64,000 bases of DNA from Promicromonospora sp. Populi. Lineage in GTDB: Bacteria > Actinomycetota > Actinomycetes > Actinomycetales > Cellulomonadaceae. Each line of letters begins with the position of its first letter. The first letter of the stretch is position 1. The translations under genes and the position numbers were made by a program. The notes below the pieces were generated by a model. That model saw nothing but the letters and a program-made list of their open reading frames with translations, had not been told where the DNA came from and ran no database searches. The DNA lies in assembly GCF_041081105.1 (NCBI RefSeq), contig NZ_CP163528.1:4216001-4280000 (forward strand), given 5' to 3'. This document shows positions 18,067-27,056 of the stretch, piece by piece.

Positions 18067-18107
18067 CGCCCCGGACTCGGCGTACCAGGTACGCCGAGTC
18101 CGGGGCG
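18067..18107. terminator. Perfect 20-bp hairpin closing the YtfQRT-YjfF operon
   Basis: Positions 18067-18086 and 18088-18107 are exact reverse complements around a single central base, so the whole is a 41-nt palindrome (in RNA the innermost pairs open as a loop). It begins 9 nt after the yjfF stop. No U-tract follows. It is likely a terminator between the transporter operon and the arabinofuranosidase gene. Confidence 0.8.
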
Positions 18108-18168
18108 CAGTACTGCCGGCCTTACCAGCGACCCACTCCACAGCGACGTGACGAAGGGATCGACAGAC

Positions 18169-21100
18169 ATGTCTTTGCAACGATACAAAAGAGGTGCGCT
18201 CGCGATGGGCGCGGTGCTCGCGGTGGGCCTGGCCGGGCTGGTCGTGGCGCCCGACGCCGACCCGGTCGCCTCCGCGGCCGAGCCGCCCGAAGCCGGCGAC
18301 GCCGCCTACTTCTTCCCCTACTTCACGGGGGAGTCGACGGCGGACGGCGAGACCATCTCGTTCGCCGTCTCGAACGGCCCGGACCCCCTGGAGTGGACCA
18401 CGCTGAACGGCGGCGACCCGGTCCTCACGTCCACCCTCGGTACCGAGGGTCTGCGCGACCCGTTCCTGATCCGCGGCGGGGACGGCACGTACTACCTGCT
18501 CGCGACGGACCTGCAGATCTACGGCGGCGGCAACTTCGGCGACGCGCAGGAGACGGGCAGCCGCTCGATCATGGTCTGGGAGTCCACCGACCTGGTGAGC
18601 TGGGGTGAGCAGCGCGAGATCGAGCTCGCCCCCGAGAACGCGGGCAACCTGTGGGCGCCCGAGGCGTACTGGGACGAGGCAGCCGGGGAGTTCGTCGTCT
18701 ATTGGGCCTCCGCCCTGTACCCGGCCGACGTCCCGCCCGCCGAGCGCGACATCCGGGACTCCTACCAGCGCATGCTGTACGCGACCACCACCGACTTCGA
18801 GACGTTCTCGGAGCCGCAGCCGTGGATCGACGAGCCGCAGGGCGACGGTCTCGGCATGATCGACTCGACGGTCCAGGAGGAGGACGGCGTCTACTACCGC
18901 CTCACCAAGGACGAGTCGTACATGGGGATGCGGCAGGAGTCGTCCACCGACCTGCGCCGCACGCAGGGCGTGTCCGACGGCGACGGCTGGGACCTCATCT
19001 CCGAGCGCGTCGGGTTCGGTCAGCCGAACCCGTGGGGCGGCACCTTCACCGGGGGTGAGGGGCCCACGCTGTTCCCGTCGCTCACCGACGACCGCTGGTT
19101 CCTGCTCCAGGACCAGCCGAGCTATCACGGTGGCCAGGGCTACATGCTCTTCGAGTCCGACGACCTGAGCAGCGGCGAGTGGGCGGCCAACCTCGACGCG
19201 ATCCTGCCGGCCAGCCCCCGGCACGGGACGGTCCTGCCGATCACCGCCGAGGAGCGGGCGGCACTGCTGGTGGCGTACCCGCCGGCCGAGGCCCCGGTCC
19301 AGGAGCACACGCTCGACGTCGACGCCGTGGCCGCGGGTACCGAGATGAGCGACGACCTGTACGGCGTCTTCTACGAGGACATCAACTACGCGGCCGACGG
19401 CGGCCTGTACGCCGAGCTGGTGCGCAACCGGTCCTTCGAGTTCGCGGCCACGGACAACCGGAACTTCACCGGCATGACGGGGTGGGACGTGGTGGAGCGC
19501 CGTGGGGCCACCGGCACCGCCCAGGTGCAGTCCGAGCGGGGAGAGTGGCTCGACGACGCGAACCGGGCCTACCTGACCGTCGAGGCCGACGGTCCCGGCG
19601 TCGGCGTGCGCAACGCGAGCTACAACGCGGGCTTCGCTGTCGAGAAGGGCGAGAAGTACGACTTCTCGGTGTTCGCGCGTGCCGAGCGCAAGCAGCGCCT
19701 CACCGTGCGCCTCGAGTCCCCGGACGGCGCGACGACGTACGCGTCGACCAGTGTCAACGTCAACGGCACCGACCGCTGGAAGAAGCACACGGCCAAGCTC
19801 ACCGCGAACGCGACCGTCGACGGCGCCCGGCTCGTGGTGACGGGCGGCGCGGCCGGCACGCTGCGGCTCGACATGGTCTCCCTGTTCCCGCGCGACACGT
19901 GGGAGGGTCCGGTCAACGGCCGCTCGGTGCTGCGCAAGGACCTCGCGCAGAAGGTGGCCGACCTGGAGCCGTCGTTCCTGCGCTTCCCCGGCGGCTGCGT
20001 CACCAACGTCGGCACCTTCGACACGTACCTGGAGTCGGACGGCGCGGACCGCCGTCGGACGTACCAGTGGAAGGAGACCATCGGGCCGGTCGAGAAGCGC
20101 CCGACCAACTGGAACTTCTGGGGCTACAACCAGACCTACGGCCTGGGCTACCTCGAGTACTTCCAGTTCGCCGAGGACCTGGGGGCGACGCCGCTGCCCG
20201 TGCTGTCCGTGGGCGCCAACGGCTGCGGCAGCAACATCCCCGAGATGACGGACGACGTCCGCATCGACCGCTGGGTGCAGGACACCGTCGACCTCATCGA
20301 GTTCGCCAACGGGTCGGTGGACACGGAGTGGGGCGCCAAGCGCGCAGCGCTGGGGCACCCCGACCCGTTCAGCCTGAAGTACATCGGGCTGGGCAACGAG
20401 GAGAACACCGACACCTTCCAGGCGAACTTCCCGCGGTTCCGGGACGCTGTCGAGGCGGCCCACCCCGAGGTCACCGTGATCTCGAACTCTGGCCCGGACG
20501 ACACCGGCGCCCGGTTCGACGAGCTGTGGGACTTCAACCGCGAGCAGGGCGTCGCGATGGTCGACGAGCACTACTACAACGACCCGTCGTGGTTCCTCAG
20601 CAACACCGAGCGCTACGACTCCTACGACCGCGAGGGCCCGCACGTGTTCCTCGGCGAGTACGCCTCGCGGGGCAACACCTGGGCCAACTCGCTGTCCGAG
20701 GCCGCGTACATGACCGGGATCGAGCGCAACGCCGACCTGGTGGAGCTTGCCTCGTACGCGCCGATGTTCGCCAACGAGGACCACGTCCAGTGGTCCCCGG
20801 ACCTGATGTGGTTCGACAACGACGAGTCGTGGGGCTCGACGTCGTACTACACGCAGCAGATGTTCATGACGAACACCGGCGACCAGGTGGTCCCGTCCAC
20901 GCACGACGGCCCGGAGGAGACCCCTGCGGACATCTCGGGCGGCGTCTTCCTGTCGACCTGGAACACCCAGGCCGCTTACGACGACGTGGTGGTCACCGAC
21001 AACGAGTCCGGCGAGGTGCTCTTCTCCGACGCGTTCGAGGACGGGTCGCAGTGGGCCCCGCAGTCCGGCACGTGGGCCGTGTCCGACGGCGAGTACGTGC

Positions 21101-21765
21101 AGTCGGCCGGGAACGTCACCGATGCCCGCTCGATCATCACCGACTCGTACACGAAGGACTGGGACAACTACACCCTGGAGCTCGACGCGCGGAAGCTGGG
21201 CGGCAGCGAGGCGTTCCTCGTCGGCTTCGCCGCGGGCGGCCGGGACGGCTTCTACTGGTGGAACCTCGGCGGGTGGAACAACACCCGGCAGGCGCTGCAG
21301 CGGGCCGACGGCGGCGGCGCGGGCGAGGTCGCGGCAGTGGAGGGGCACTCGCTGGAGACGGGCCGGGACTACCACGTGAAGGTGGTGGTCTCCGGACGCA
21401 CCATCAAGCTCTACCTCGACGGCGAGCTGCAGATGACCTACACCGAGCCGACCACCGAGTCGCTGTACCAGGTGGTCACCCGGGACGAGGAGACGGGTGA
21501 GCTGGTGCTCAAGGTCGTCAACCCGTACGAGTCCGTTGCCCGCACGGCGGTCTCGGTCGACGGGTACACGGTGGCCCCGGGGGCCGACGTCATCGAGATG
21601 AGCGGGGCGCCGTCGGCCACGAACACCAAGACCCAGCCCGAGCGGGTGGTGCCGGTCGAGGGTGCGACGACGCTCGACGTGGCACCGTCGGACGGCGGCT
21701 CGGGGTTCACGTACGACTTCCCGGCCCACTCGATCACGTTCCTCCGCCTGTCGGAGAACAGTTAG
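18169..21765 (+). CDS. Secreted two-catalytic-domain arabinofuranosidase (GH43-like + GH51)
   Basis: This 1198-residue enzyme is predicted to be exported: basic N-terminus, hydrophobic core and an ASA-AE cleavage-like site near residue 38. Residues about 40-375 form a GH43-like five-bladed propeller (EGLRDPFLIRGGDGTYYLLA, NLWAPEAYWD, GMIDSTVQEEDGVYY). Residues about 381 onward are GH51 alpha-L-arabinofuranosidase: YGVFYEDINYAADGG, then a CBM4/9-like insert (about 427-577), then the TIM barrel with acid/base E744 in LGNEEN and nucleophile E830 in LGEYAS. A LamG-like insert occupies about 925-1090. It should release L-arabinose from arabinan or arabinoxylan side chains. ATG 18169 is preferred to GTG 18148 because GAAGGG precedes it. 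Confidence 0.9.
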   Translation: MSLQRYKRGALAMGAVLAVGLAGLVVAPDADPVASAAEPPEAGDAAYFFPYFTGESTADGETISFAVSNGPDPLEWTTLNGGDPVLTSTLGTEGLRDPFLIRGGDGTYYLLATDLQIYGGGNFGDAQETGSRSIMVWESTDLVSWGEQREIELAPENAGNLWAPEAYWDEAAGEFVVYWASALYPADVPPAERDIRDSYQRMLYATTTDFETFSEPQPWIDEPQGDGLGMIDSTVQEEDGVYYRLTKDESYMGMRQESSTDLRRTQGVSDGDGWDLISERVGFGQPNPWGGTFTGGEGPTLFPSLTDDRWFLLQDQPSYHGGQGYMLFESDDLSSGEWAANLDAILPASPRHGTVLPITAEERAALLVAYPPAEAPVQEHTLDVDAVAAGTEMSDDLYGVFYEDINYAADGGLYAELVRNRSFEFAATDNRNFTGMTGWDVVERRGATGTAQVQSERGEWLDDANRAYLTVEADGPGVGVRNASYNAGFAVEKGEKYDFSVFARAERKQRLTVRLESPDGATTYASTSVNVNGTDRWKKHTAKLTANATVDGARLVVTGGAAGTLRLDMVSLFPRDTWEGPVNGRSVLRKDLAQKVADLEPSFLRFPGGCVTNVGTFDTYLESDGADRRRTYQWKETIGPVEKRPTNWNFWGYNQTYGLGYLEYFQFAEDLGATPLPVLSVGANGCGSNIPEMTDDVRIDRWVQDTVDLIEFANGSVDTEWGAKRAALGHPDPFSLKYIGLGNEENTDTFQANFPRFRDAVEAAHPEVTVISNSGPDDTGARFDELWDFNREQGVAMVDEHYYNDPSWFLSNTERYDSYDREGPHVFLGEYASRGNTWANSLSEAAYMTGIERNADLVELASYAPMFANEDHVQWSPDLMWFDNDESWGSTSYYTQQMFMTNTGDQVVPSTHDGPEETPADISGGVFLSTWNTQAAYDDVVVTDNESGEVLFSDAFEDGSQWAPQSGTWAVSDGEYVQSAGNVTDARSIITDSYTKDWDNYTLELDARKLGGSEAFLVGFAAGGRDGFYWWNLGGWNNTRQALQRADGGGAGEVAAVEGHSLETGRDYHVKVVVSGRTIKLYLDGELQMTYTEPTTESLYQVVTRDEETGELVLKVVNPYESVARTAVSVDGYTVAPGADVIEMSGAPSATNTKTQPERVVPVEGATTLDVAPSDGGSGFTYDFPAHSITFLRLSENS

Positions 21766-21780
21766 CCGTTTGCCCCCACG

Positions 21781-21808
21781 GGACCACCGTCAACCCGTAC
21801 GGTGGTCC
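21781..21808. terminator. Hairpin overlapping the alarmone synthetase promoter
   Basis: GGACCACCGT (21781-21790) pairs perfectly with ACGGTGGTCC (21799-21808) around an 8-nt loop. It may terminate the arabinofuranosidase mRNA 16 nt after its stop. The right arm also contains TACGGT (21798-21803), which lies 6 nt before the next gene's GTG and looks like a leaderless -10 element, so terminator and promoter appear superimposed. Confidence 0.6.
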
Positions 21809-21809
21809 C

Positions 21810-22589
21810 GTGAGCAAGTTGCCCGATGACGTCCGGGAACACCGCATACCCGATCCTGCTGAGCTTCGACAACTGGTGGCCGACCTGCGTCGGCTGGTGC
21901 TGACCTACAAGTTCGGCATCGACGAGGTCATGACCAAGGTCTCGATCCTGCGCGACGAGTTCCGGCACATGCAGAACTACAACCCCGTGGAGCACGTGGG
22001 GTCACGGCTCAAGTCGTTCGAGTCGATAGTCGCCAAGTGCCGGCGCAAGGGCATCCCGCTGACGCCGGAGAGCGTCCGGGCGCAGATGTTCGACATCGCC
22101 GGGGTGCGGATCACCTGCAGCTTCGTCAACGACATCTACCTCGTGCGCGACATGATCCTGAAGCAGTCGGACATGACGCTGCTGGAGGAGCGGGACTACA
22201 TCAAGCACCCGAAGGCGACCGGGTACAAGTCGCTGCACCTCATCGTGCAGATCCCCGTGTTCCTGTCCGACCGGGTCGAGAACGTGGTCGTCGAGATCCA
22301 GCTGCGCACCATCGCCATGGACTTCTGGGCCAGCCTGGAGCACAAGATCTACTACAAGTACGACGGCGACGTGCCCCGGCACCTCACCGACTCGCTCAAG
22401 CTCGCCGCGGACGTCGCCTGGTCGCTCGACACCTCGATGGAACGCATCCACGACGAGGTCAAGGCGATCTCGGGCGACGAGGAGCCGGTGGCGAGCCGGC
22501 ACAACCTGCACACCCCGGAGGAGATGCTGCGCGACTTCTGGCGCGCGGCCGAGGCGGACGGCGGCTTCGGCTTCGAGGGTGAGAGCTGA
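21810..22589 (+). CDS. Small alarmone synthetase (RelA/SpoT synthetase domain)
   Basis: This 259-residue single-domain GTP pyrophosphokinase is of the RelQ/RelP type. It makes (p)ppGpp from ATP and GDP/GTP in the cytoplasm and has neither the HD hydrolase nor the TGS/ACT regulatory domains. Visible motifs are SRLKSFESIVAKCRRKG, DIAGVRITC, HPKATGYKSLHLIV and EIQLRTIAMDFWASLEHKIYY. The GTG start at 21810 has no ribosome binding site and follows TACGGT by 6 nt, so leaderless initiation is likely. It sits alone between two sugar-uptake units, which is compatible with a nutrient-stress role but does not prove one. Confidence 0.92.
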   Translation: MSKLPDDVREHRIPDPAELRQLVADLRRLVLTYKFGIDEVMTKVSILRDEFRHMQNYNPVEHVGSRLKSFESIVAKCRRKGIPLTPESVRAQMFDIAGVRITCSFVNDIYLVRDMILKQSDMTLLEERDYIKHPKATGYKSLHLIVQIPVFLSDRVENVVVEIQLRTIAMDFWASLEHKIYYKYDGDVPRHLTDSLKLAADVAWSLDTSMERIHDEVKAISGDEEPVASRHNLHTPEEMLRDFWRAAEADGGFGFEGES

Positions 22590-22813
22590 CCTGCGCCATC
22601 GGCGTGAGGATGGCGTGCGCGTTCCCGATGTGCCTGCCGGACCCCTTGGCTTCACGATGTGGAGGCGGGTCTCGGGATTCCTTGACCAGGTTCTCAGCAG
22701 GTTGACGGTCTCGATGCCGTAACCATCCGAGAAGCACTCCTTACTTTTCCTCGACCACCACTACGGTGGTAGCGTCGCCGATCGATCGTGGCGGAGTTCA
22801 CCCCGGCGCGGTT
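22590..22813. other. Gap between alarmone synthetase and ChvE promoter
   Basis: About 220 nt without a convincing reading frame. The only structure seen is a short inverted repeat (ACCACC-ACTAC-GGTGGT) near 22757-22773. No repeat copy or RNA gene was recognised here. Confidence 0.4.
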
Positions 22814-22843
22814 TTGACCAACGCCTGTGTGAGCGTTCACAAT
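22814..22843 (+). promoter_or_regulatory. Promoter with LacI-type operator before the ChvE-type gene
   Basis: TTGACC (22814-22819) and CACAAT (22838-22843) are spaced by 18 nt. The palindrome TGTGAGCGTTCACA (22828-22841) fills the spacer and covers the -10, an ideal place for repression. A second, shorter inverted repeat TGTGTTCACA (22848-22857) follows at the expected start of transcription. The half-site CGTTCACA is identical to the one at 4983-4990. Confidence 0.75.
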
Positions 22844-22915
22844 CTGTTGTGTTCACATTTTGAAGTCGGCCGGGTCGCAGAGACGTTGCCCGGGCAAACT
22901 CGAAGAGGAGATGTC

Positions 22916-24079
22916 ATGGCAAGGAAGCTGTGGGCCAAGCGCGGTCTGGCCGCGCTGGCAACGGGCGCTGTGGCCGTGTCGCTCGCCGCATGTGGCGGAA
23001 GCGGCGCCGGTGGCGGTACCGATGACGGAGCCGGGGACGGCGAGGCCGGCGGTCTCGTCGGTGTCGCGATGCCGACCGAGACCTACGAGCGCTGGGTCGC
23101 CGACGGCGACGCCGTGGAGAGCGGCCTCGAGGCGGCTGGCTACGAGGTCGACCTGCAGTTCGCGGGTGACGACATCCCGACCCAGCAGCAGCAGATCGAC
23201 GCGATGATCAACAGCGGTGCCGAGGCGCTCATCATCGCCTCGATCGACGGCACCGCGCTGGGCAGCCAGCTCGAGGCCGCCGCTGCCTCGAACATCCCGG
23301 TGATCTCGTACGACCGCCTGATCCGCGACTCGGAGAACGTCGACTTCTACGTTACGTTCGACAACTACGAGGTCGGCGTGCAGCAGGGCACCTCGCTGCT
23401 GACCGGTCTGGGCGTGCTGGACGAGAGCGGCGAGCCGATCGCCGACGCGGGCCCGTTCAACATCGAGCTCTTCGCCGGTTCGCCGGACGACAACAACGCC
23501 GGGTTCTTCTTCGAGGGCGCGATGTCGGTGCTCCAGCCCTTCATCGACGACGGCACCGTGGTCGTGCCCTCGGGCCAGACCGAGTTCGGCACCGTCGCCA
23601 TCCAGCGCTGGGAGCAGGAGGGCGCGCAGACCCGCATGGAGGACCTCCTGACCTCCACGTACAGCGATGGCGACGCCGTCGTCAACGGTGTGCTCGCGCC
23701 CGCCGACGTGCTGTCGCGCGGCGTCATCACCGCCCTGCAGAACTCGGGCTACGGCGAGGGCGACCTCACCATCCCGATCGTCACCGGTCAGGACGCCGAG
23801 GCGGCGTCAGCCAGGCTGATCCGCGAAGGTGTGCAGTACTCGACGATCTTCAAGGACACGCGTCTGCTGGCCGACCAGGCCGTCACCGCGGCGACGGCGT
23901 TCCTCGAGGGCAACGAGCCCGAGGCGAACGACACGGAGACGTACGACAACGGCGTCCAGGTCGTGCCGTCGTTCCTGCTCCCCACGGTGATCGTCACCGC
24001 TGACAACCTCGATGCAGAGCTGATCGACTCGGGTTACCTCACCGAGGAAGAGGTCGCCTCCGGTCAGGTCGACGAGTAG
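22916..24079 (+). CDS. chvE: Multiple-monosaccharide-binding lipoprotein (ChvE family)
   Basis: This 387-residue cluster B solute-binding lipoprotein matches the ChvE/XylF type: VGVAMPTETYERWVADGD at the mature start, then YDRLIRDSENVDFYVTFDNY and the PIVTGQDAEAASARLIREG segment. Agrobacterium ChvE binds glucose, galactose, arabinose and xylose. The lipobox is SLAACGGS near residue 26. AGAGGAG lies 6 nt before ATG 22916. It heads a three-gene CUT2 operon controlled by the LacI-type operator at 22828 and is followed by a long hairpin. Confidence 0.92.
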   Translation: MARKLWAKRGLAALATGAVAVSLAACGGSGAGGGTDDGAGDGEAGGLVGVAMPTETYERWVADGDAVESGLEAAGYEVDLQFAGDDIPTQQQQIDAMINSGAEALIIASIDGTALGSQLEAAAASNIPVISYDRLIRDSENVDFYVTFDNYEVGVQQGTSLLTGLGVLDESGEPIADAGPFNIELFAGSPDDNNAGFFFEGAMSVLQPFIDDGTVVVPSGQTEFGTVAIQRWEQEGAQTRMEDLLTSTYSDGDAVVNGVLAPADVLSRGVITALQNSGYGEGDLTIPIVTGQDAEAASARLIREGVQYSTIFKDTRLLADQAVTAATAFLEGNEPEANDTETYDNGVQVVPSFLLPTVIVTADNLDAELIDSGYLTEEEVASGQVDE

Positions 24080-24121
24080 GCCTGACCTCCTCGCGACACC
24101 GGCTCGACACTGTCGCACCCT

Positions 24122-24168
24122 CGTGTCAGACCGTCAGGTCACCTTCCGTGGCCTGACGGTCTGGCACG
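24122..24168. terminator. Long hairpin between ChvE-type and ATPase genes
   Basis: Arms 24122-24142 and 24148-24168 pair over 21 positions with two G-U pairs and a 5-nt loop (CTTCC). It begins 42 nt after the binding-protein stop and about 80 nt before the ATPase start. As with copy 2 at 14380, its position inside a transport operon suggests partial termination or 3' protection of the binding-protein mRNA. Confidence 0.75.
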
Positions 24169-24249
24169 GCACTGCAGGGAGCGTGCTCGGCGTCGGCGTC
24201 GGGCATCCGTAACACCACCACTGGCGACAAGTACGCGACAAGGACTGGC

Positions 24250-25821
24250 ATGGCCGATTCGGCGCCGACCGACATCCTCGAGATGCGCGGCATCACCAAG
24301 ACATTCCCTGGGGTCAAGGCACTCCAGGACGTCAGCCTCACCGTCCGCCGGGGCGAGATCCACGGGATCTGCGGCGAGAACGGGGCTGGCAAGTCCACCC
24401 TGATGAAGGTGCTCTCAGGTGTGTACCCGTACGGCACCTATGAGGGCGACATCGTGCTCGACGGCGAGGCCGCCGAGTTCGGCAACATCAACGACTCCGA
24501 GGCGCGGGGCGTGGTGATCATCCACCAGGAGCTCGCGCTCGTCCCCTACCTGTCGATCGCCGAGAACATCTTTCTCGGGAACGAGCGCCGCCGTGGAGTC
24601 GGCGCCATCGACTGGAACCGGACCAACGCCGAGGCAGCAGTGCTGCTGGAGCGGGTGGGGCTCAGCGAGTCGCCGACCACGCCCATCTCCGCGCTCGGCG
24701 TCGGTAAGCAGCAGCTTGTCGAGATCGCCAAGGCGATCTCGAAGGACGTGCGGCTGCTCATCCTCGACGAGCCGACGGCGGCACTTAACGACAACGACTC
24801 CGAGCACCTGCTCGACCTGCTCCGTCAGTTCAAGGAACAGGGCATCACGTCGATCATGATCTCTCACAAGCTCGCCGAGATCGCCGAGATCGCCGACCGC
24901 ACGACGATCATCCGCGACGGCCGGTCGATCGAGACCTTCGACATCGCCGGCGCCGGCGCGTCGTCCGAGGCGATCCAGAACCGCATCATCCGCGGCATGG
25001 TGGGTCGAGACCTCGACAACCGCTACCCCGACCGCGAGTCGCACCCCGGTGAAGAGGTGCTGCGGATCGAGGACTGGACCGTGTACCACCCGACCCAGCC
25101 CGGGCGCATAGTCGTCGACGGTGCGAACCTGACCGTGCGGGCCGGCGAGGTGGTCGGCATCGCCGGCCTCATGGGCGCCGGGCGTACCGAGCTCGCGATG
25201 TCGCTCTTCGGCCGCTCCTACGGCCGGGACATCTCCGGGAAGGCTTATCTGCACGGCAAGGAGATCGCCGTCCAGAACGTGCCGGACGCGATCCAGGCCG
25301 GCATCGCGTACGTGTCGGAGGACCGCAAGCAGTACGGGCTCAACCTCATCGAGGACGTGAAGCGCAACATCTCGGCGGCCGGCCTCGGCAAGCTGTCGAA
25401 GTACGGCTTCGTGGACGAGAACGAGGAGCTCAAGGTCGCCGAGGAGTACCGCGAGTCCATGAACATCCGCACGCCCAACGTGCTGGTGGAGGTCGGCAAG
25501 CTCTCGGGCGGTAACCAGCAGAAGGTGGTGCTGTCCAAGTGGCTGTACACCGCACCTGAGGTGCTGATCCTCGACGAACCCACGCGGGGCATCGACGTCG
25601 GCGCCAAGTACGAGATCTACACCATCATCAACGAGCTGGTCGCGGCGGGGAAGGCCGTGCTGGTCATCTCCTCGGAGCTCCCCGAGCTCCTCGGGATCTG
25701 CGACCGCATCTACACCCTGGCCTTCGGCCGCATCACTGGCGAGGCCGACGTGGCCTCAGCCACCCAGGAAGGACTCATGGCTCTCATGACGCAGGAGACC
25801 AAGCAGGAGACGAAGGCATGA
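24250..25821 (+). CDS. mmsA: Multiple-monosaccharide ABC transporter ATPase (MmsA/GguA family)
   Basis: This 523-residue CUT2 ATPase has two nucleotide-binding domains. Domain 1 has GENGAGKST and [12 protein letters not shown]. Domain 2 has [32 protein letters not shown] and [12 protein letters not shown]. It energises sugar import through the following permease. The ATG at 24250 has AAGGAC upstream. Overlap of 4 nt with the permease implies coupled translation. It is similar to but distinct from the YtfR-type ATPase at 14469; this window therefore encodes two CUT2 systems. Confidence 0.93.
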   Translation: MADSAPTDILEMRGITKTFPGVKALQDVSLTVRRGEIHGICGENGAGKSTLMKVLSGVYPYGTYEGDIVLDGEAAEFGNINDSEARGVVIIHQELALVPYLSIAENIFLGNERRRGVGAIDWNRTNAEAAVLLERVGLSESPTTPISALGVGKQQLVEIAKAISKDVRLLILDEPTAALNDNDSEHLLDLLRQFKEQGITSIMISHKLAEIAEIADRTTIIRDGRSIETFDIAGAGASSEAIQNRIIRGMVGRDLDNRYPDRESHPGEEVLRIEDWTVYHPTQPGRIVVDGANLTVRAGEVVGIAGLMGAGRTELAMSLFGRSYGRDISGKAYLHGKEIAVQNVPDAIQAGIAYVSEDRKQYGLNLIEDVKRNISAAGLGKLSKYGFVDENEELKVAEEYRESMNIRTPNVLVEVGKLSGGNQQKVVLSKWLYTAPEVLILDEPTRGIDVGAKYEIYTIINELVAAGKAVLVISSELPELLGICDRIYTLAFGRITGEADVASATQEGLMALMTQETKQETKA

Positions 25822-26999
25822 CCGGCATCGCGAATCTCAGAGAGCTGTTCACGCGCAATATCCGCACCAGCGGCATCTACATCGCGTTCGTGCTGATCAT
25901 CGCGCTGTTCACCGTGCTGACGGATGGCAGGCTGCTCAGTGACCGGAACCTGACGACTCTCGTTCTTCAGTTCTCATACATCCTCATCCTCGCCATCGGC
26001 ATGGTCATCATCATCATCGGCGGGCACATCGACCTGTCGGTAGGGTCGGTGGTAGCACTGACTGGTGCGGTAGCCGCCGTCGTCGTGATCCGGAACGGCC
26101 TGCCCTGGTGGGTCGGAGTGCTCGCCGCGCTGGGTACCGGTCTGCTGGTCGGTGCCTGGCAAGGGTTCTGGGTGGCGTACGTCGGGATCCCGGCATTCAT
26201 CGTGACGCTGGCTGGCATGCTGCTGTTCCGCGGCCTCACCCTCGATGTGCTCAACAACGTCTCGCTCTCGCCGTTCCCGGCGGAGTACAACTCGATCGCC
26301 ACCGGCTTTGTCCCCGCGCTGCTCGGCGGCTACGGGTACGACACGTTCACACTCGTTATCTTCGCGATCGGTGTACTGGGCTTCGCGTACAACTCGTGGC
26401 GCAACCGCCGCGCGCGTATCGAGTACAAGCAGACCGTCGAAGCGCCGGTGCTGTTCGTGCTGAAGCTCGTGGTCGTCGCGGCCGTCGTTATGTGGTTCGC
26501 GTACAACCTCGCCACATACCGCGGCTTGCCCGCGGTGCTGATTGTCCTGGCCGTGCTGGTTTTGGCGTATACGCTGGTCACCAAGCACAGCGTGTTCGGT
26601 CGCCACGTCTACGCCATCGGCGGCAACCTCGCCGCGGCACAGTTGTCTGGTGTGCGTGTTAAGCGCGTGAACTTCTGGATGTTCGTGAACATGGGCTTCC
26701 TGGCTGCAGTGGCCGGAATCGTGTTCTCGGCCCGGTCGGATACGGCTCAGCCAGCGGCGGGCAACATGTTTGAGCTCGACGCGATCGCGGCGTGCTTCAT
26801 CGGTGGTGCCGCGGTGACCGGCGGTATCGGCACCGTGACCGGCGCGATGGTCGGTGGCCTGATCATGGCCGTCATGTCCAATGGAATGTCGCTAATGGGC
26901 ATCGACCAGTCGACGCAGCAGATTGTCAAGGGCATCGTGCTGCTGCTGGCCGTGGCGTTCGACGTCTGGAACAAGAAGCGGGCCGCCGCCGCCCGCTGA
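25818..26999 (+). CDS. mmsB: Multiple-monosaccharide ABC transporter permease (MmsB/GguB family)
   Basis: This 393-residue CUT2 permease with about ten transmembrane segments has the [19 protein letters not shown] motif and the C-terminal [21 protein letters not shown] loop. The central insertion of roughly 60 residues ([19 protein letters not shown]) is characteristic of GguB-type permeases and accounts for the greater length than YtfT or YjfF. It is followed after 14 nt by a 15-bp hairpin that likely terminates the operon. Confidence 0.92.
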   Translation: MTGIANLRELFTRNIRTSGIYIAFVLIIALFTVLTDGRLLSDRNLTTLVLQFSYILILAIGMVIIIIGGHIDLSVGSVVALTGAVAAVVVIRNGLPWWVGVLAALGTGLLVGAWQGFWVAYVGIPAFIVTLAGMLLFRGLTLDVLNNVSLSPFPAEYNSIATGFVPALLGGYGYDTFTLVIFAIGVLGFAYNSWRNRRARIEYKQTVEAPVLFVLKLVVVAAVVMWFAYNLATYRGLPAVLIVLAVLVLAYTLVTKHSVFGRHVYAIGGNLAAAQLSGVRVKRVNFWMFVNMGFLAAVAGIVFSARSDTAQPAAGNMFELDAIAACFIGGAAVTGGIGTVTGAMVGGLIMAVMSNGMSLMGIDQSTQQIVKGIVLLLAVAFDVWNKKRAAAAR

Positions 27000-27013
27000 G
27001 TGTTCAGAGATGA

Positions 27014-27053
27014 GTTCGCCGACGGGCAACACGCACGGTGCCCGTCGGCGAAC
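27014..27053. terminator. 15-bp hairpin at the end of the ChvE-type operon
   Basis: Arms 27014-27028 and 27039-27053 are exact complements around a 10-nt loop. It lies between the permease stop (26999) and the stop of the convergent gene (27057), so it can terminate transcription from both sides. Confidence 0.8.
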
Positions 27054-27056
27054 CTG

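Noticed and set aside
17896..21729. 1277-codon minus-strand open frame opposite the arabinofuranosidase
   Set aside because: It is a shadow of the GH43-GH51 gene; its product is Val/Arg/Gly/Ala-rich with no recognisable domain.
22828..22841. TGTGAGCGTTCACA as a Rex operator
   Set aside because: It resembles the Rex consensus (TGTGAACGCGTTCACA) but is two bases shorter, with a CG centre. It stands before a sugar transporter and shares its half-site with the site at 4977, so a LacI-type operator is the better reading.
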